Shown: positions 14,065 to 21,064 of the stretch, in pieces
Position numbering within the stretch: position 1 is the first letter of the stretch
How the letters are laid out: every line of letters begins with the position of its first letter
DNA from: SIG644 sp045613985
Lineage (GTDB): Bacteria > Bacillota > Clostridia > Oscillospirales > CAG-272
Assembly: GCA_045613985.1 (NCBI GenBank)
Contig: JAZLCA010000011.1
Coordinates: forward strand, 1 to 41,855
DNA length: 41,855 nucleotides
Direction: 5' to 3'
The notes under the pieces: model-generated
The model's database searches: none
The model's input: only the letters and a program-made list of their open reading frames with translations
What the model was told of the DNA's origin: nothing
Made by a program: the position numbers and the translations under genes

Positions 14065-15777
14065 ATGAACAACAACATCTCGGAAAACCTCGAAAAAGAC
14101 GCGCTGCAGGATCAATATCTGGACGGTCACCTGTTTGCCAAAATGGCACAGGGCGGCGCGGCTCAGCTCAGATCCAATGCCGAGGAAGTCAACAAGCTCA
14201 ACGTGTTCCCCGTTCCCGACGGTGACACAGGTGATAATATGCGTATGACGATTGAAAGCGGTATCGCCGCTTTGGAATCGGTCGAATCGGGCAATCTTGC
14301 CGAAGTCATGCAGGCTCTTTCTCACGGTATGCTGCTGGGCGCGCGCGGTAATTCCGGCGTTATCCTGTCCCAGCTGTTTGCGGGCCTGGCCAAGGGTTTG
14401 ACAGACTGTGAAAAGGCAGACGCGGCCGCCATCGGTGCAGCTATGCTGATCGGCGTCAAGCAGGCTTATAATTCCGTTATGACCCCCACCGAGGGTACCA
14501 TTTTGACCGTTGCCCGTGAGGCAACTGAATACGCAGTAGCCAATATCACCCCCGAAAGTACCGTCCGCACTCTGTTTGGTGACCTGATCAGCGAGATGTA
14601 TGCCTCGCTCCAGCGCACCCCCGAAATTTTGGCGGTGCTCAAGCAGGCAGGCGTTATTGACAGCGGCGGTGCAGGATTGTTCTATATCATGGACGGCTTC
14701 AACCGCGTACTCAACGGCGAGGAATTGCACGTAGGAGAATTGCCCACAAGCAACGCTCCCCAAACCACCTCGGAGGAGATCGATCTGGACGCTTTCGGTC
14801 CCGACAGCGAAATGACTTACGGCTATTGCACGGAGTTGTTGCTCCGTTTACAGACGAGCAAGGTTGATCTTGACTCTTTTGACGAGACCATCATCCGCGA
14901 TTATTTGATGGGTGTTGGTGACAGCATCGTAACCTTCCGCGTAGACAGCATCGTCAAAATCCACGTCCACACCAAGACTCCCGATGCAGTTTTGGCCTTC
15001 TGCCGTCAATACGGTGAATTTTTGAAGGTCAAGATCGAGAATATGTCTCTCCAGCACAACGAATCCATTGCCGACGAAAAGAAGGCTGAACCTACTCCTC
15101 TTCCCGTCGAGAAGAAGCCTTACGGTATCGTTTCCGTTTGCAGCGGCGAGGGTATTGAGGCCGTGTTTACCGAGCTTGGCGTAGACGTCGTTGTCAGCGG
15201 AGGACAGACGCAGAACCCCTCGACCAACGATTTCCTGGATGCATTTGCCCGCATTCCTGCCGAACATATTTTCGTTTTCCCCAACAACGGCAACATTCTT
15301 TTGGCTGCTCGCCAGGCCGCTGACATCTACACCGATGCTCAGATCCACGTGCTGGAAAGCAAGGATCTGGGAGCAGGCTACGTTGCTATTTCCTCCATGG
15401 ATTTGAGCGAGGACAGCGTTGACGCTATTCTGGAACAGGCCCGCGAGGCCATGAGCAGAGCCACCACGGGTGTCATCTCGCCCTCCATTCGCGATGCAGA
15501 GCTGGACGGTGTGCAGATCAAGAACGGTGACTTTATCGGCTTTGTCGGCAAGCGTATGTACGTATCCGAATCGGATATGAACGAGGCCGCCTGCGGACTT
15601 CTTTCTCATATGATCGACGAGGAAAAGTTCATGCTGACCGTATTCTGCGGCAAGGATGCCACCGCGGAGCAACGCGAGTCACTCAACGCCTATCTTGAGG
15701 AGCAATACCCCGAGGTTGAGTCTTATTTGATCGAAGGCGGTCAGGACGTTTATCCCTATATTTTCATTGTAGAATAA
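14065..15777 (+). CDS. fakA: Fatty acid kinase catalytic subunit FakA (DAK2/YloV)
   Basis: The protein has 570 residues, the usual FakA length. The N-terminal DhaL-type ATP-binding domain (about 20-210) has NVFPVPDGDTGDNM with Mg-binding D52, D54 and D57, then GARGNSGVILSQ and SGGAGLFYIMDG. Middle and C-terminal domains (about 250-570) contact the FakB partner; the KIHVHT stretch is typical. It makes acyl phosphate from exogenous or recycled fatty acids for PlsX/PlsY, and plsX is at 33.7-34.8 kb here. It lies 50 nt after the degV gene, with AAAAGGAG before the ATG. In many Firmicutes fakA is instead next to recG or rpmB. Confidence 0.92.
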   Translation: MNNNISENLEKDALQDQYLDGHLFAKMAQGGAAQLRSNAEEVNKLNVFPVPDGDTGDNMRMTIESGIAALESVESGNLAEVMQALSHGMLLGARGNSGVILSQLFAGLAKGLTDCEKADAAAIGAAMLIGVKQAYNSVMTPTEGTILTVAREATEYAVANITPESTVRTLFGDLISEMYASLQRTPEILAVLKQAGVIDSGGAGLFYIMDGFNRVLNGEELHVGELPTSNAPQTTSEEIDLDAFGPDSEMTYGYCTELLLRLQTSKVDLDSFDETIIRDYLMGVGDSIVTFRVDSIVKIHVHTKTPDAVLAFCRQYGEFLKVKIENMSLQHNESIADEKKAEPTPLPVEKKPYGIVSVCSGEGIEAVFTELGVDVVVSGGQTQNPSTNDFLDAFARIPAEHIFVFPNNGNILLAARQAADIYTDAQIHVLESKDLGAGYVAISSMDLSEDSVDAILEQAREAMSRATTGVISPSIRDAELDGVQIKNGDFIGFVGKRMYVSESDMNEAACGLLSHMIDEEKFMLTVFCGKDATAEQRESLNAYLEEQYPEVESYLIEGGQDVYPYIFIVE

Positions 15778-15799
15778 ACTTAATGATTGCTTAATTCAA

Positions 15800-15829
15800 T
15801 TGACAAATGCGCCGTGCGCGTGTTATAAT
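15800..15829 (+). promoter_or_regulatory. Sigma-A promoter of the hydrolase-AKR-GH31 operon
   Basis: TTGACA (15800-15805) and TATAAT (15824-15829) are 18 bp apart. The -10 runs into a 13-bp inverted repeat. Confidence 0.8.
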
Positions 15830-15860
15830 AGGGTTGTCGTAAAAACGCGACAACCCTATT
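15827..15860. promoter_or_regulatory. Long inverted repeat over the transcription start
   Basis: Arms of 13 bp (15827-15839 and 15848-15860, core AGGGTTGTCG / CGACAACCCT) flank an 8-nt loop. The repeat begins inside the -10 and covers the start near 15836. It could be an operator, a 5' RNA hairpin, or the fakA terminator (the following TTTGTT is a poor T-run). Confidence 0.55.
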
Positions 15861-15890
15861 TGTTATCCACAGTCCGAAAAGGAGATGTTT

Positions 15891-16532
15891 ATGCAACGAT
15901 TTGCTCATTTTCAGCCAAAGACCACAACTTTTGCCCTCCCCTATCTTCTCACCCGTCCCGAGGGGGCAGACACCGAAAAGCTGCCCATGATCGTCTTTTT
16001 GCACGGCGCGGGCGAGCGAGGCGATGACCGTTCGCGGTTAGATATTCACGGTATTCCCCGCTATTTTGGACGGGATGAGCACCACTTGGGCCAGCGAGTC
16101 ATCACCCTGTCGCCTCAGTGCCCTGAGAACGAGATCTGGAGCAATTTTCCTGCCGCCATCATGGAGCTGATCCTTGCCATCGCCGAGCAAGAGAACGTCG
16201 ACATGGATCGCATCTCCATCACGGGCATCAGCATGGGTGGCTTTGGAAGTTGGAGTATGCTTGCGCGCTATCCCAACTTTTTCAGCGCTGCCGCTCCTAT
16301 CTGCGGCGGCGGTGTTTCTTGGTATATCAACACCAAGACCCCCATTCGCGTTTTCCATGGCGACGTCGATACCTCAGTTCCCATGGTTTATTCGACTCTG
16401 ATGGTCGATGCCGTCAACGCCCGCGGTGGGCAGGCGGAACTGACCGTATATGAGGGCTGCGGCCACAATTGTTGGACAAGGACTTATGAGGAAACCGACT
16501 TGATCGCCTGGTTGGCGGCAAGTCACAAATAA
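15891..16532 (+). CDS. Alpha/beta hydrolase, COG4099-type predicted esterase/peptidase
   Basis: The protein has 213 residues and no signal peptide, so it is cytoplasmic. FLHGAGERGDD (36-46) gives the oxyanion hole, the nucleophile is S114 in GISMGGFG, the acid is the Asp of HGDVDTSVP, and the base is the His of GCGHNCW. The pattern resembles the family of predicted peptidases and carbohydrate esterases often found with glycosidases. The ATG at 15891 is chosen since AAAAGGAG sits directly against the in-frame ATG at 15885. It is first in an operon with an aldo/keto reductase and a GH31 enzyme, so ester removal from a sugar or glycoside is plausible. Confidence 0.82.
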   Translation: MQRFAHFQPKTTTFALPYLLTRPEGADTEKLPMIVFLHGAGERGDDRSRLDIHGIPRYFGRDEHHLGQRVITLSPQCPENEIWSNFPAAIMELILAIAEQENVDMDRISITGISMGGFGSWSMLARYPNFFSAAAPICGGGVSWYINTKTPIRVFHGDVDTSVPMVYSTLMVDAVNARGGQAELTVYEGCGHNCWTRTYEETDLIAWLAASHK

Positions 16533-16541
16533 GGGGTGTAT

Positions 16542-17549
16542 ATGCAGTACGTTACATTAGGAAAGACCGGCCTTGCGGTATCCCGCGTCGGCTTTGGCGG
16601 CATTCCCATCCAACGCATCTCCCAAGAGGAATGTACCGCCTTGTTTGACGCCGTCATCGAAGCAGGCATCAATTACATCGATACTGCGCGCGGTTATACC
16701 GTCAGCGAAGAGTATCTGGGTAAAGCTCTGCAGAGCCGTCGCGATAAATTTATTTTAGCCACCAAAAGTATGGCGCGCACCTGCGAAGCCATGGCCAAAG
16801 ACATTGAAACGAGTCTGAAAAATCTGCAAACCGATTACATTGATCTGTATCAGATCCACAATCCCAACGATGCCCAGTTGGATGCCGTATTGGCGCCGGG
16901 CGGTGCAATGGAAGCATTACTGGAAGCCAAGGCGCAAGGGAAAATCGGGCATATTGGTCTGACTGCCCACTCCCTGTCCGTATTTGAACGGGCATTGGAG
17001 CTACAAGAAATCGAGACCATCATGTTCCCTTACAACATCGTCGAACGCCAGGGAGAGACTTTGATTGCCCGTTGTCAAGAGAAAAACGTCGGCTTCATTG
17101 CCATGAAGCCCTTAGCCGGCGGCGCCATTGAGGACGCCGAGTTGGCTATGCGCTATATCGTCTCCAACCCTGCAGCAACGTTGGTTATTCCCGGAATGTA
17201 CTGCGCCGACGAGGTGTGGCAAAATGTCGGCGCGGCTCAAAATACCGCTCCCTTGACCGAGGAGGAGCAGGTGCGTTGCGCGGCCATCGTGGCTGAGCTT
17301 GGTGATCACTTCTGCCGCCGTTGTAATTATTGCGCACCTTGCACCAAGGGCATCTCCATCCCCGCAGTCTTTCTGTTTGAGGGATATCTCTCCCGCTACG
17401 GTCTTGAGGATTGGGCCCGGGACCGCTACGCCTCCCTTTCCGCCAAAGCATCCGAATGCATCGGCTGCGGAGTGTGTGAAACACGCTGCCCCTACCATTT
17501 GCCCATTCGCCAAATGTTGAAGCATTGCGCCGAAAAATTCGGCTGTTAA
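16542..17549 (+). CDS. Aldo/keto reductase with C-terminal Fe-S cluster motifs
   Basis: The protein has 335 residues. The AKR barrel (about 1-270) carries the tetrad D47, Y52, K75 and H106. The C-terminal part has two cysteine groups, CRRCNYCAPC (about 265-275) and CIGCGVCETRCPY (about 310-322), the second like a 4Fe-4S ferredoxin loop. This clostridial type likely links NAD(P)H or ferredoxin electrons to a carbonyl substrate. ATG 16542 is preferred over GTG 16536, which lies within the AAGGGG site. It lies 9 nt after the hydrolase gene. The substrate is unknown; a sugar or glycoside product of the neighbouring enzymes is an inference. Confidence 0.88.
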   Translation: MQYVTLGKTGLAVSRVGFGGIPIQRISQEECTALFDAVIEAGINYIDTARGYTVSEEYLGKALQSRRDKFILATKSMARTCEAMAKDIETSLKNLQTDYIDLYQIHNPNDAQLDAVLAPGGAMEALLEAKAQGKIGHIGLTAHSLSVFERALELQEIETIMFPYNIVERQGETLIARCQEKNVGFIAMKPLAGGAIEDAELAMRYIVSNPAATLVIPGMYCADEVWQNVGAAQNTAPLTEEEQVRCAAIVAELGDHFCRRCNYCAPCTKGISIPAVFLFEGYLSRYGLEDWARDRYASLSAKASECIGCGVCETRCPYHLPIRQMLKHCAEKFGC

Positions 17550-17575
17550 ACGTTCCAAAAGAAAGGATTTTGATT

Positions 17576-18598
17576 ATGAAAACAAAAACAAACATCTGGA
17601 AGCGCATCGGAAAAATCTCGCTGATCGTTCTCTGCTCTCTCCTTGCCGTCTGGCTTTTGATCCAGCTGGTAACAACCCTCATCTTCTTCGAGTTCTTCAA
17701 CAAGTCCGATAAGGAATTCCGCACCCCTGGACAGTCTGACGGCTTGGTTTCGCAGGGCTTTACTTATCTGCCCGAGCAACAGTTTTACCTGCAGTGTGGC
17801 TATATGGCTGACGGTGTCAGCGCCAGCCGCATTTACGTCATCCCCCAAAACGAGCCCAAGGAAGCCTATTTCATTGAACTGATGAACGCCGACGGAACCC
17901 CTTACACGGGACACACAGGCGGCATTACCGCCCACGGCAACTTCATCTGGCTGGCTAACGACGGCGAAGGCGAGGACAACTGCGTCTGGGTACTGTCCCT
18001 TTATGACTTTTTCCGTCTGGAAGCAGGTCAGTCCTATACGTTGACTACCTCGTTCAAACCCGAAACCCGCGCGGCCTATTGCTTTGTGGAAGGTGACTAT
18101 CTGTGGGTAGGTGAATTTTATCGTCCCGGCGATTATCCAACCAAGGAATCGCATACCTTCACCGTCAACGGAGGCAAGGAGCATCACGCCCTGATCGCCC
18201 GTTACCCCATCGATACCAATACTGCCACAGGTATCGCAGACGGTGGCCCCATCGCTTTCCTTTCCGTCACGGATCACGTGCAGGGCGCGGCTCGCGATCA
18301 GTACGGTCATTTCGTTCTTTCGACCTCCTATGGACTTTCTAAATCACATCTGTTCTTCTATGATGACGTTCTTTCCGGAAAAAACGATGATTATCTGACG
18401 GTTGATGGAAAGAACATCCCCGTTTGGTTTTTGGATGATGAATCTCTTATGCGCGATCTGGTCTGCCCGCCGATGAGCGAGGAGATCGTTATTCATGACG
18501 ATCGTATATTCTATCTGACCGAATCGGCCAGCAAAAAGTATATTTTCGGAAACTTCATCCGCGGCCGCCACGTTTACAGCCTCCCCATGGAGCATTGA
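17576..18598 (+). CDS. Membrane-anchored extracytoplasmic protein, possible beta-propeller
   Basis: The protein has 340 residues. A basic N-terminus and one hydrophobic segment (about 12-37) are followed by an outer domain of about 300 residues in which Gly/Asp/aromatic beta strands recur (HGNFIWLAND, CFVEGDYLWVGEFY, ARDQYGHFVLSTSY, VIHDDRIFYLTES). This periodicity suggests a propeller but I name no family. AAAGGATTTTGATT precedes ATG 17576; an in-frame ATG at 17525 lies inside the AKR gene. It lies between the AKR and GH31 genes in the operon, so it might bind the glycan or ligand that the operon handles. Confidence 0.7.
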   Translation: MKTKTNIWKRIGKISLIVLCSLLAVWLLIQLVTTLIFFEFFNKSDKEFRTPGQSDGLVSQGFTYLPEQQFYLQCGYMADGVSASRIYVIPQNEPKEAYFIELMNADGTPYTGHTGGITAHGNFIWLANDGEGEDNCVWVLSLYDFFRLEAGQSYTLTTSFKPETRAAYCFVEGDYLWVGEFYRPGDYPTKESHTFTVNGGKEHHALIARYPIDTNTATGIADGGPIAFLSVTDHVQGAARDQYGHFVLSTSYGLSKSHLFFYDDVLSGKNDDYLTVDGKNIPVWFLDDESLMRDLVCPPMSEEIVIHDDRIFYLTESASKKYIFGNFIRGRHVYSLPMEH

Positions 18599-18627
18599 TG
18601 CTCACCTCATAAAGCAAGGAGATTTTC

Positions 18628-20343
18628 ATGAAAAAACTCACTTTTGGCACGCCGGAATCCCTCGTTCCCTCCGCATTTTGTGATGGTTTCAACTACTGTG
18701 AGCGTCCGATCCGTTACGATGTTTCCCGTATCCGCTTCAAAACCAATGCCCGTGGCTGTCGCGTTGAATTTCCCATGCAACCGGGCGAACAAATCTTTGG
18801 CCTTGGCTTGCAGTTAAAAATTTTCAATCTGACCGGCAAGCAAATGGTCACCCGTGTTAATTCCGATCCCATCTCGGCTACGGGCGACTCCCACGCTCCC
18901 GTGCCCTTTTTCGTCAGCACCGCCGGCTACGGCATCTACTTGGATACGGCTCGCTACGTCGAATTCGACTTTGGCCGTCCCCGCGCAGGCAGACCCAGCC
19001 AATGTGAAGAAAACCGCGAGATCGCCCTTTCAACAGAAACCTTGTATGCCCAGCGCGAATTTGCGGGAGAAGTGACTATCTCGGCCCAAATTCCTGCCGC
19101 TGATGGCATCGATATCTATATCATCGAGGGCGAGACCATCACCGACATTGTCAGCCAATACAATATGCTCTCGGGCGGTGGATGTGAGGTGCCTGCCTGG
19201 GGCTTGACTCCGTTTTACCGTTGTTGCTCCAAATACACGCAGAATCAAGTCCTGGAGACCGCCAAGTATCTGCGCGAGCGGGATATGCCGATCGGCATCC
19301 TTGGTTTAGAGCCGGGCTGGCAGACGAGGGCTTATTCCTGCTCGTTTACGTGGAATCGTCAAAATCTCTATCCCGATCCCGAAACGCTGGTCAAAGAGCT
19401 CACCGACATGGGCTACCACATCAACCTGTGGGAACATTGCTTCACTCATCCCACCTCGCCCCTGTATGCCCGTCTGCAAGGCAAGCACGGCGATTTTGAG
19501 GTGTGGGGCGGTGTCGTACCCGATCTCTCGCTCCCTGAAGTCAGAGAGGCCTTTGCCGACCATCACAAGCGTTACGTCATGCTGGATACCATCGACGGTT
19601 TCAAGTTGGACGAATGCGACAGCAGCGACTATATCGTCAGCAGCTGGTCCTTCCCTCTTTGCTCTGAATTTCCCGGCGGCATGGACGGTCAACAGTTCCA
19701 TTCCATGCTGGGTACATTGTACATGAAAACCATTCTCCAAGCTCTGGATGGCAAACCGACCCTGTCTGAAGTGCGAAGCGCGGGCGCCTTGTGCGCATCG
19801 TACCCCTTCGTTTTGTACAGCGATCTGTACGATCACAAGGACTTCATCCGCGGTCTTGCTACTTCAGGTTTTTCCGGACTTCTTTGGACACCCGAATTGC
19901 GGGACGCCAAGAACCGTGAGGAGCTGATCCGCCGTATGCAGACCATCGTCTTCTCGCCCCAGTGTCTTATCAACGGCTGGTACTGCGACAAGCTTCCCTG
20001 GTTGGATCATGATTGTGAAGAAGAGATTCGTGAGCTGATGAAGGAGCGCGAAAAGCTGATCCCCACGCTCATAGCCGCCTTCAAAAAATATCACGAAACG
20101 GGCATCCCGCCCGTGCGGGCCTTGGTCAGTGATTACACGTCTGACCCCGAAACCTGGCGCATCGATAACGAATACCTGTTCTGCGACGATATGCTGGTTG
20201 CACCCATGGTGTGCGGCGAGCATGAAAGGAAGGTCTATCTCCCCGCCGGAAGCTGGAAGGATTACTATTCCGACACCATCTACGAGAGTGGCTGGATCGA
20301 GGTCACAACCGAAAAAATCCCCGTCTTCGTCAAGCAGGCATAA
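18628..20343 (+). CDS. Glycoside hydrolase family 31 (alpha-glucosidase/xylosidase type)
   Basis: The protein has 571 residues, short for GH31 because the C-terminal beta extensions are reduced. An N-terminal beta domain (about 1-165) precedes the barrel: GILGLEPGW, then FKLDECD with the probable nucleophile Asp (about residue 329), and RSAGALCASYPFVLYSDLYDH around the acid/base region. The end (MLVAPMVCGEHERKVYLPAGSWKDYYS) is typical of GH31. There is no signal peptide, so it acts in the cytoplasm on imported oligosaccharides or glycosides. CAAGGAGATTTTC precedes the ATG. It is the last gene of the operon. Substrate is not readable. Confidence 0.88.
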   Translation: MKKLTFGTPESLVPSAFCDGFNYCERPIRYDVSRIRFKTNARGCRVEFPMQPGEQIFGLGLQLKIFNLTGKQMVTRVNSDPISATGDSHAPVPFFVSTAGYGIYLDTARYVEFDFGRPRAGRPSQCEENREIALSTETLYAQREFAGEVTISAQIPAADGIDIYIIEGETITDIVSQYNMLSGGGCEVPAWGLTPFYRCCSKYTQNQVLETAKYLRERDMPIGILGLEPGWQTRAYSCSFTWNRQNLYPDPETLVKELTDMGYHINLWEHCFTHPTSPLYARLQGKHGDFEVWGGVVPDLSLPEVREAFADHHKRYVMLDTIDGFKLDECDSSDYIVSSWSFPLCSEFPGGMDGQQFHSMLGTLYMKTILQALDGKPTLSEVRSAGALCASYPFVLYSDLYDHKDFIRGLATSGFSGLLWTPELRDAKNREELIRRMQTIVFSPQCLINGWYCDKLPWLDHDCEEEIRELMKEREKLIPTLIAAFKKYHETGIPPVRALVSDYTSDPETWRIDNEYLFCDDMLVAPMVCGEHERKVYLPAGSWKDYYSDTIYESGWIEVTTEKIPVFVKQA

Positions 20344-20373
20344 AAAAAGAGAGGCAACTGCCTCTCTTTTTTT
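20342..20373. terminator. Strong bidirectional terminator after the GH31 gene
   Basis: GAGAGGCA and TGCCTCTC pair, flanked by seven A and seven T. It also serves the converging small membrane-protein gene. Confidence 0.93.
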
Positions 20374-20386
20374 ATGCCGTGATCCG

Positions 20387-20620
20387 TTAGTCGATCCACC
20401 AAACCTTACCGCCCAAAAGAATGCAGATCAGGTCAACCAGCCACATGAAAGGAATACCGACAAAGATCAGGATGATGCCCAGAATAACACCGACCATATT
20501 TTCCTTAACCAAGCTGCGGCAGATGCGATAGATCATCCAAACGATTGCAACTGCGGGGATGCAAAGGATCAGCTTGATCAGCAAAGGAAGATCGTCGAAG
20601 GTCTTAATGAGATTCTTCAT
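20387..20620 (-). CDS. Small two-pass membrane protein
   Basis: The protein has 77 residues with two hydrophobic segments (about 12-32 and 43-68) and the ending GGKVWWID. I recall similar small proteins in Clostridia but no known function. TAAGGAG lies 9 nt before the ATG. It has a near-perfect promoter with a palindrome at the start point, and a terminator shared with the GH31 gene. Strong promoter and unlinked position suggest a regulated, independently expressed stress or envelope protein; that is inference. Confidence 0.72.
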   Translation of the reverse strand: MKNLIKTFDDLPLLIKLILCIPAVAIVWMIYRICRSLVKENMVGVILGIILIFVGIPFMWLVDLICILLGGKVWWID

Positions 20621-20650
20621 GCTATTATGCTCCTTACCAAAATGTATTGT

Positions 20651-20664
20651 GCAAGAATTCTTGC
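20651..20664. promoter_or_regulatory. 14-bp perfect palindrome at the transcription start
   Basis: GCAAGAATTCTTGC reads the same on both strands and begins right at the predicted start of the small membrane-protein transcript. It is a likely operator or 5'-end structure. Confidence 0.5.
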
Positions 20665-20671
20665 TACACTT

Positions 20672-20700
20672 ATTATATCATCCGACGCATAAGTTGTCAA
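20672..20700 (-). promoter_or_regulatory. Sigma-A promoter of the small membrane-protein gene
   Basis: On the minus strand a perfect TTGACA (20700-20695) and TATAAT (20677-20672) are 17 bp apart. Confidence 0.88.
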
Positions 20701-20711
20701 GGGAAAACAAC

Positions 20712-20744
20712 AAAAAAGCAGGTAAACCAACCGGTCTACCTGCT
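20712..20744 (-). terminator. Intrinsic terminator after rpsU
   Basis: AGCAGGTA and TACCTGCT pair on the minus strand around a 12-nt loop, followed by TTTTTT. Confidence 0.88.
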
Positions 20745-20765
20745 CTCTTGAAAAGCAATGAAGCA

Positions 20766-20942
20766 TTACTTATACTTGCGCTTTCTTGCAGCCTCAGACT
20801 TCTTCTTGCGCTTTACGCTGGGCTTCTCGTAGCATTCTCTCTTGCGGAGCTCTGCCAAGGTCCCAGAGCGAGCGACCTGACGCTTGAAGCGACGGAGTGC
20901 GCTGTCCAAAGACTCGCCTTCCTTGACTCTTACTTCTGCCAT
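20766..20942 (-). CDS. rpsU: 30S ribosomal protein S21
   Basis: The protein has 58 residues, full length for S21. It begins MAEVRVKEGESLDSALRRFK, continues RQVARSGTLAELRKRECYEK and ends in a Lys/Arg-rich tail. S21 is a small 30S protein that helps mRNA binding at initiation. GGAGGGAGGGAT precedes the ATG. It is monocistronic, with a consensus promoter, a leader with two hairpins and a strong terminator. The gene is short and easily missed. Confidence 0.95.
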   Translation of the reverse strand: MAEVRVKEGESLDSALRRFKRQVARSGTLAELRKRECYEKPSVKRKKKSEAARKRKYK

Positions 20943-20958
20943 TTTTATCCCTCCCTCC

Positions 20959-20992
20959 GCTGGAACAGCAATGAAACTTATATAGCTTCATT
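20959..20992 (-). other. rpsU leader hairpins
   Basis: In the transcript AATGAA (20992-20987) pairs with TTCATT (20975-20970), and GCTG/CAGC (20969-20959) forms a second small hairpin directly before the ribosome site. It may be an S21 feedback leader, but no model was searched. Confidence 0.35.
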
Positions 20993-21010
20993 CTGAAAAC
21001 TCACTTGATT

Positions 21011-21039
21011 ATTATAACAGATATTGATTCACTTGTCAA
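21011..21039 (-). promoter_or_regulatory. Consensus sigma-A promoter of rpsU
   Basis: On the minus strand TTGACA (21039-21034) and TATAAT (21016-21011) match consensus fully with a 17-bp spacer. It lies 25 bp downstream of the leuS stop codon. Confidence 0.92.
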
Positions 21040-21064
21040 TACTTTTTAGCATATTTGCTAAATT

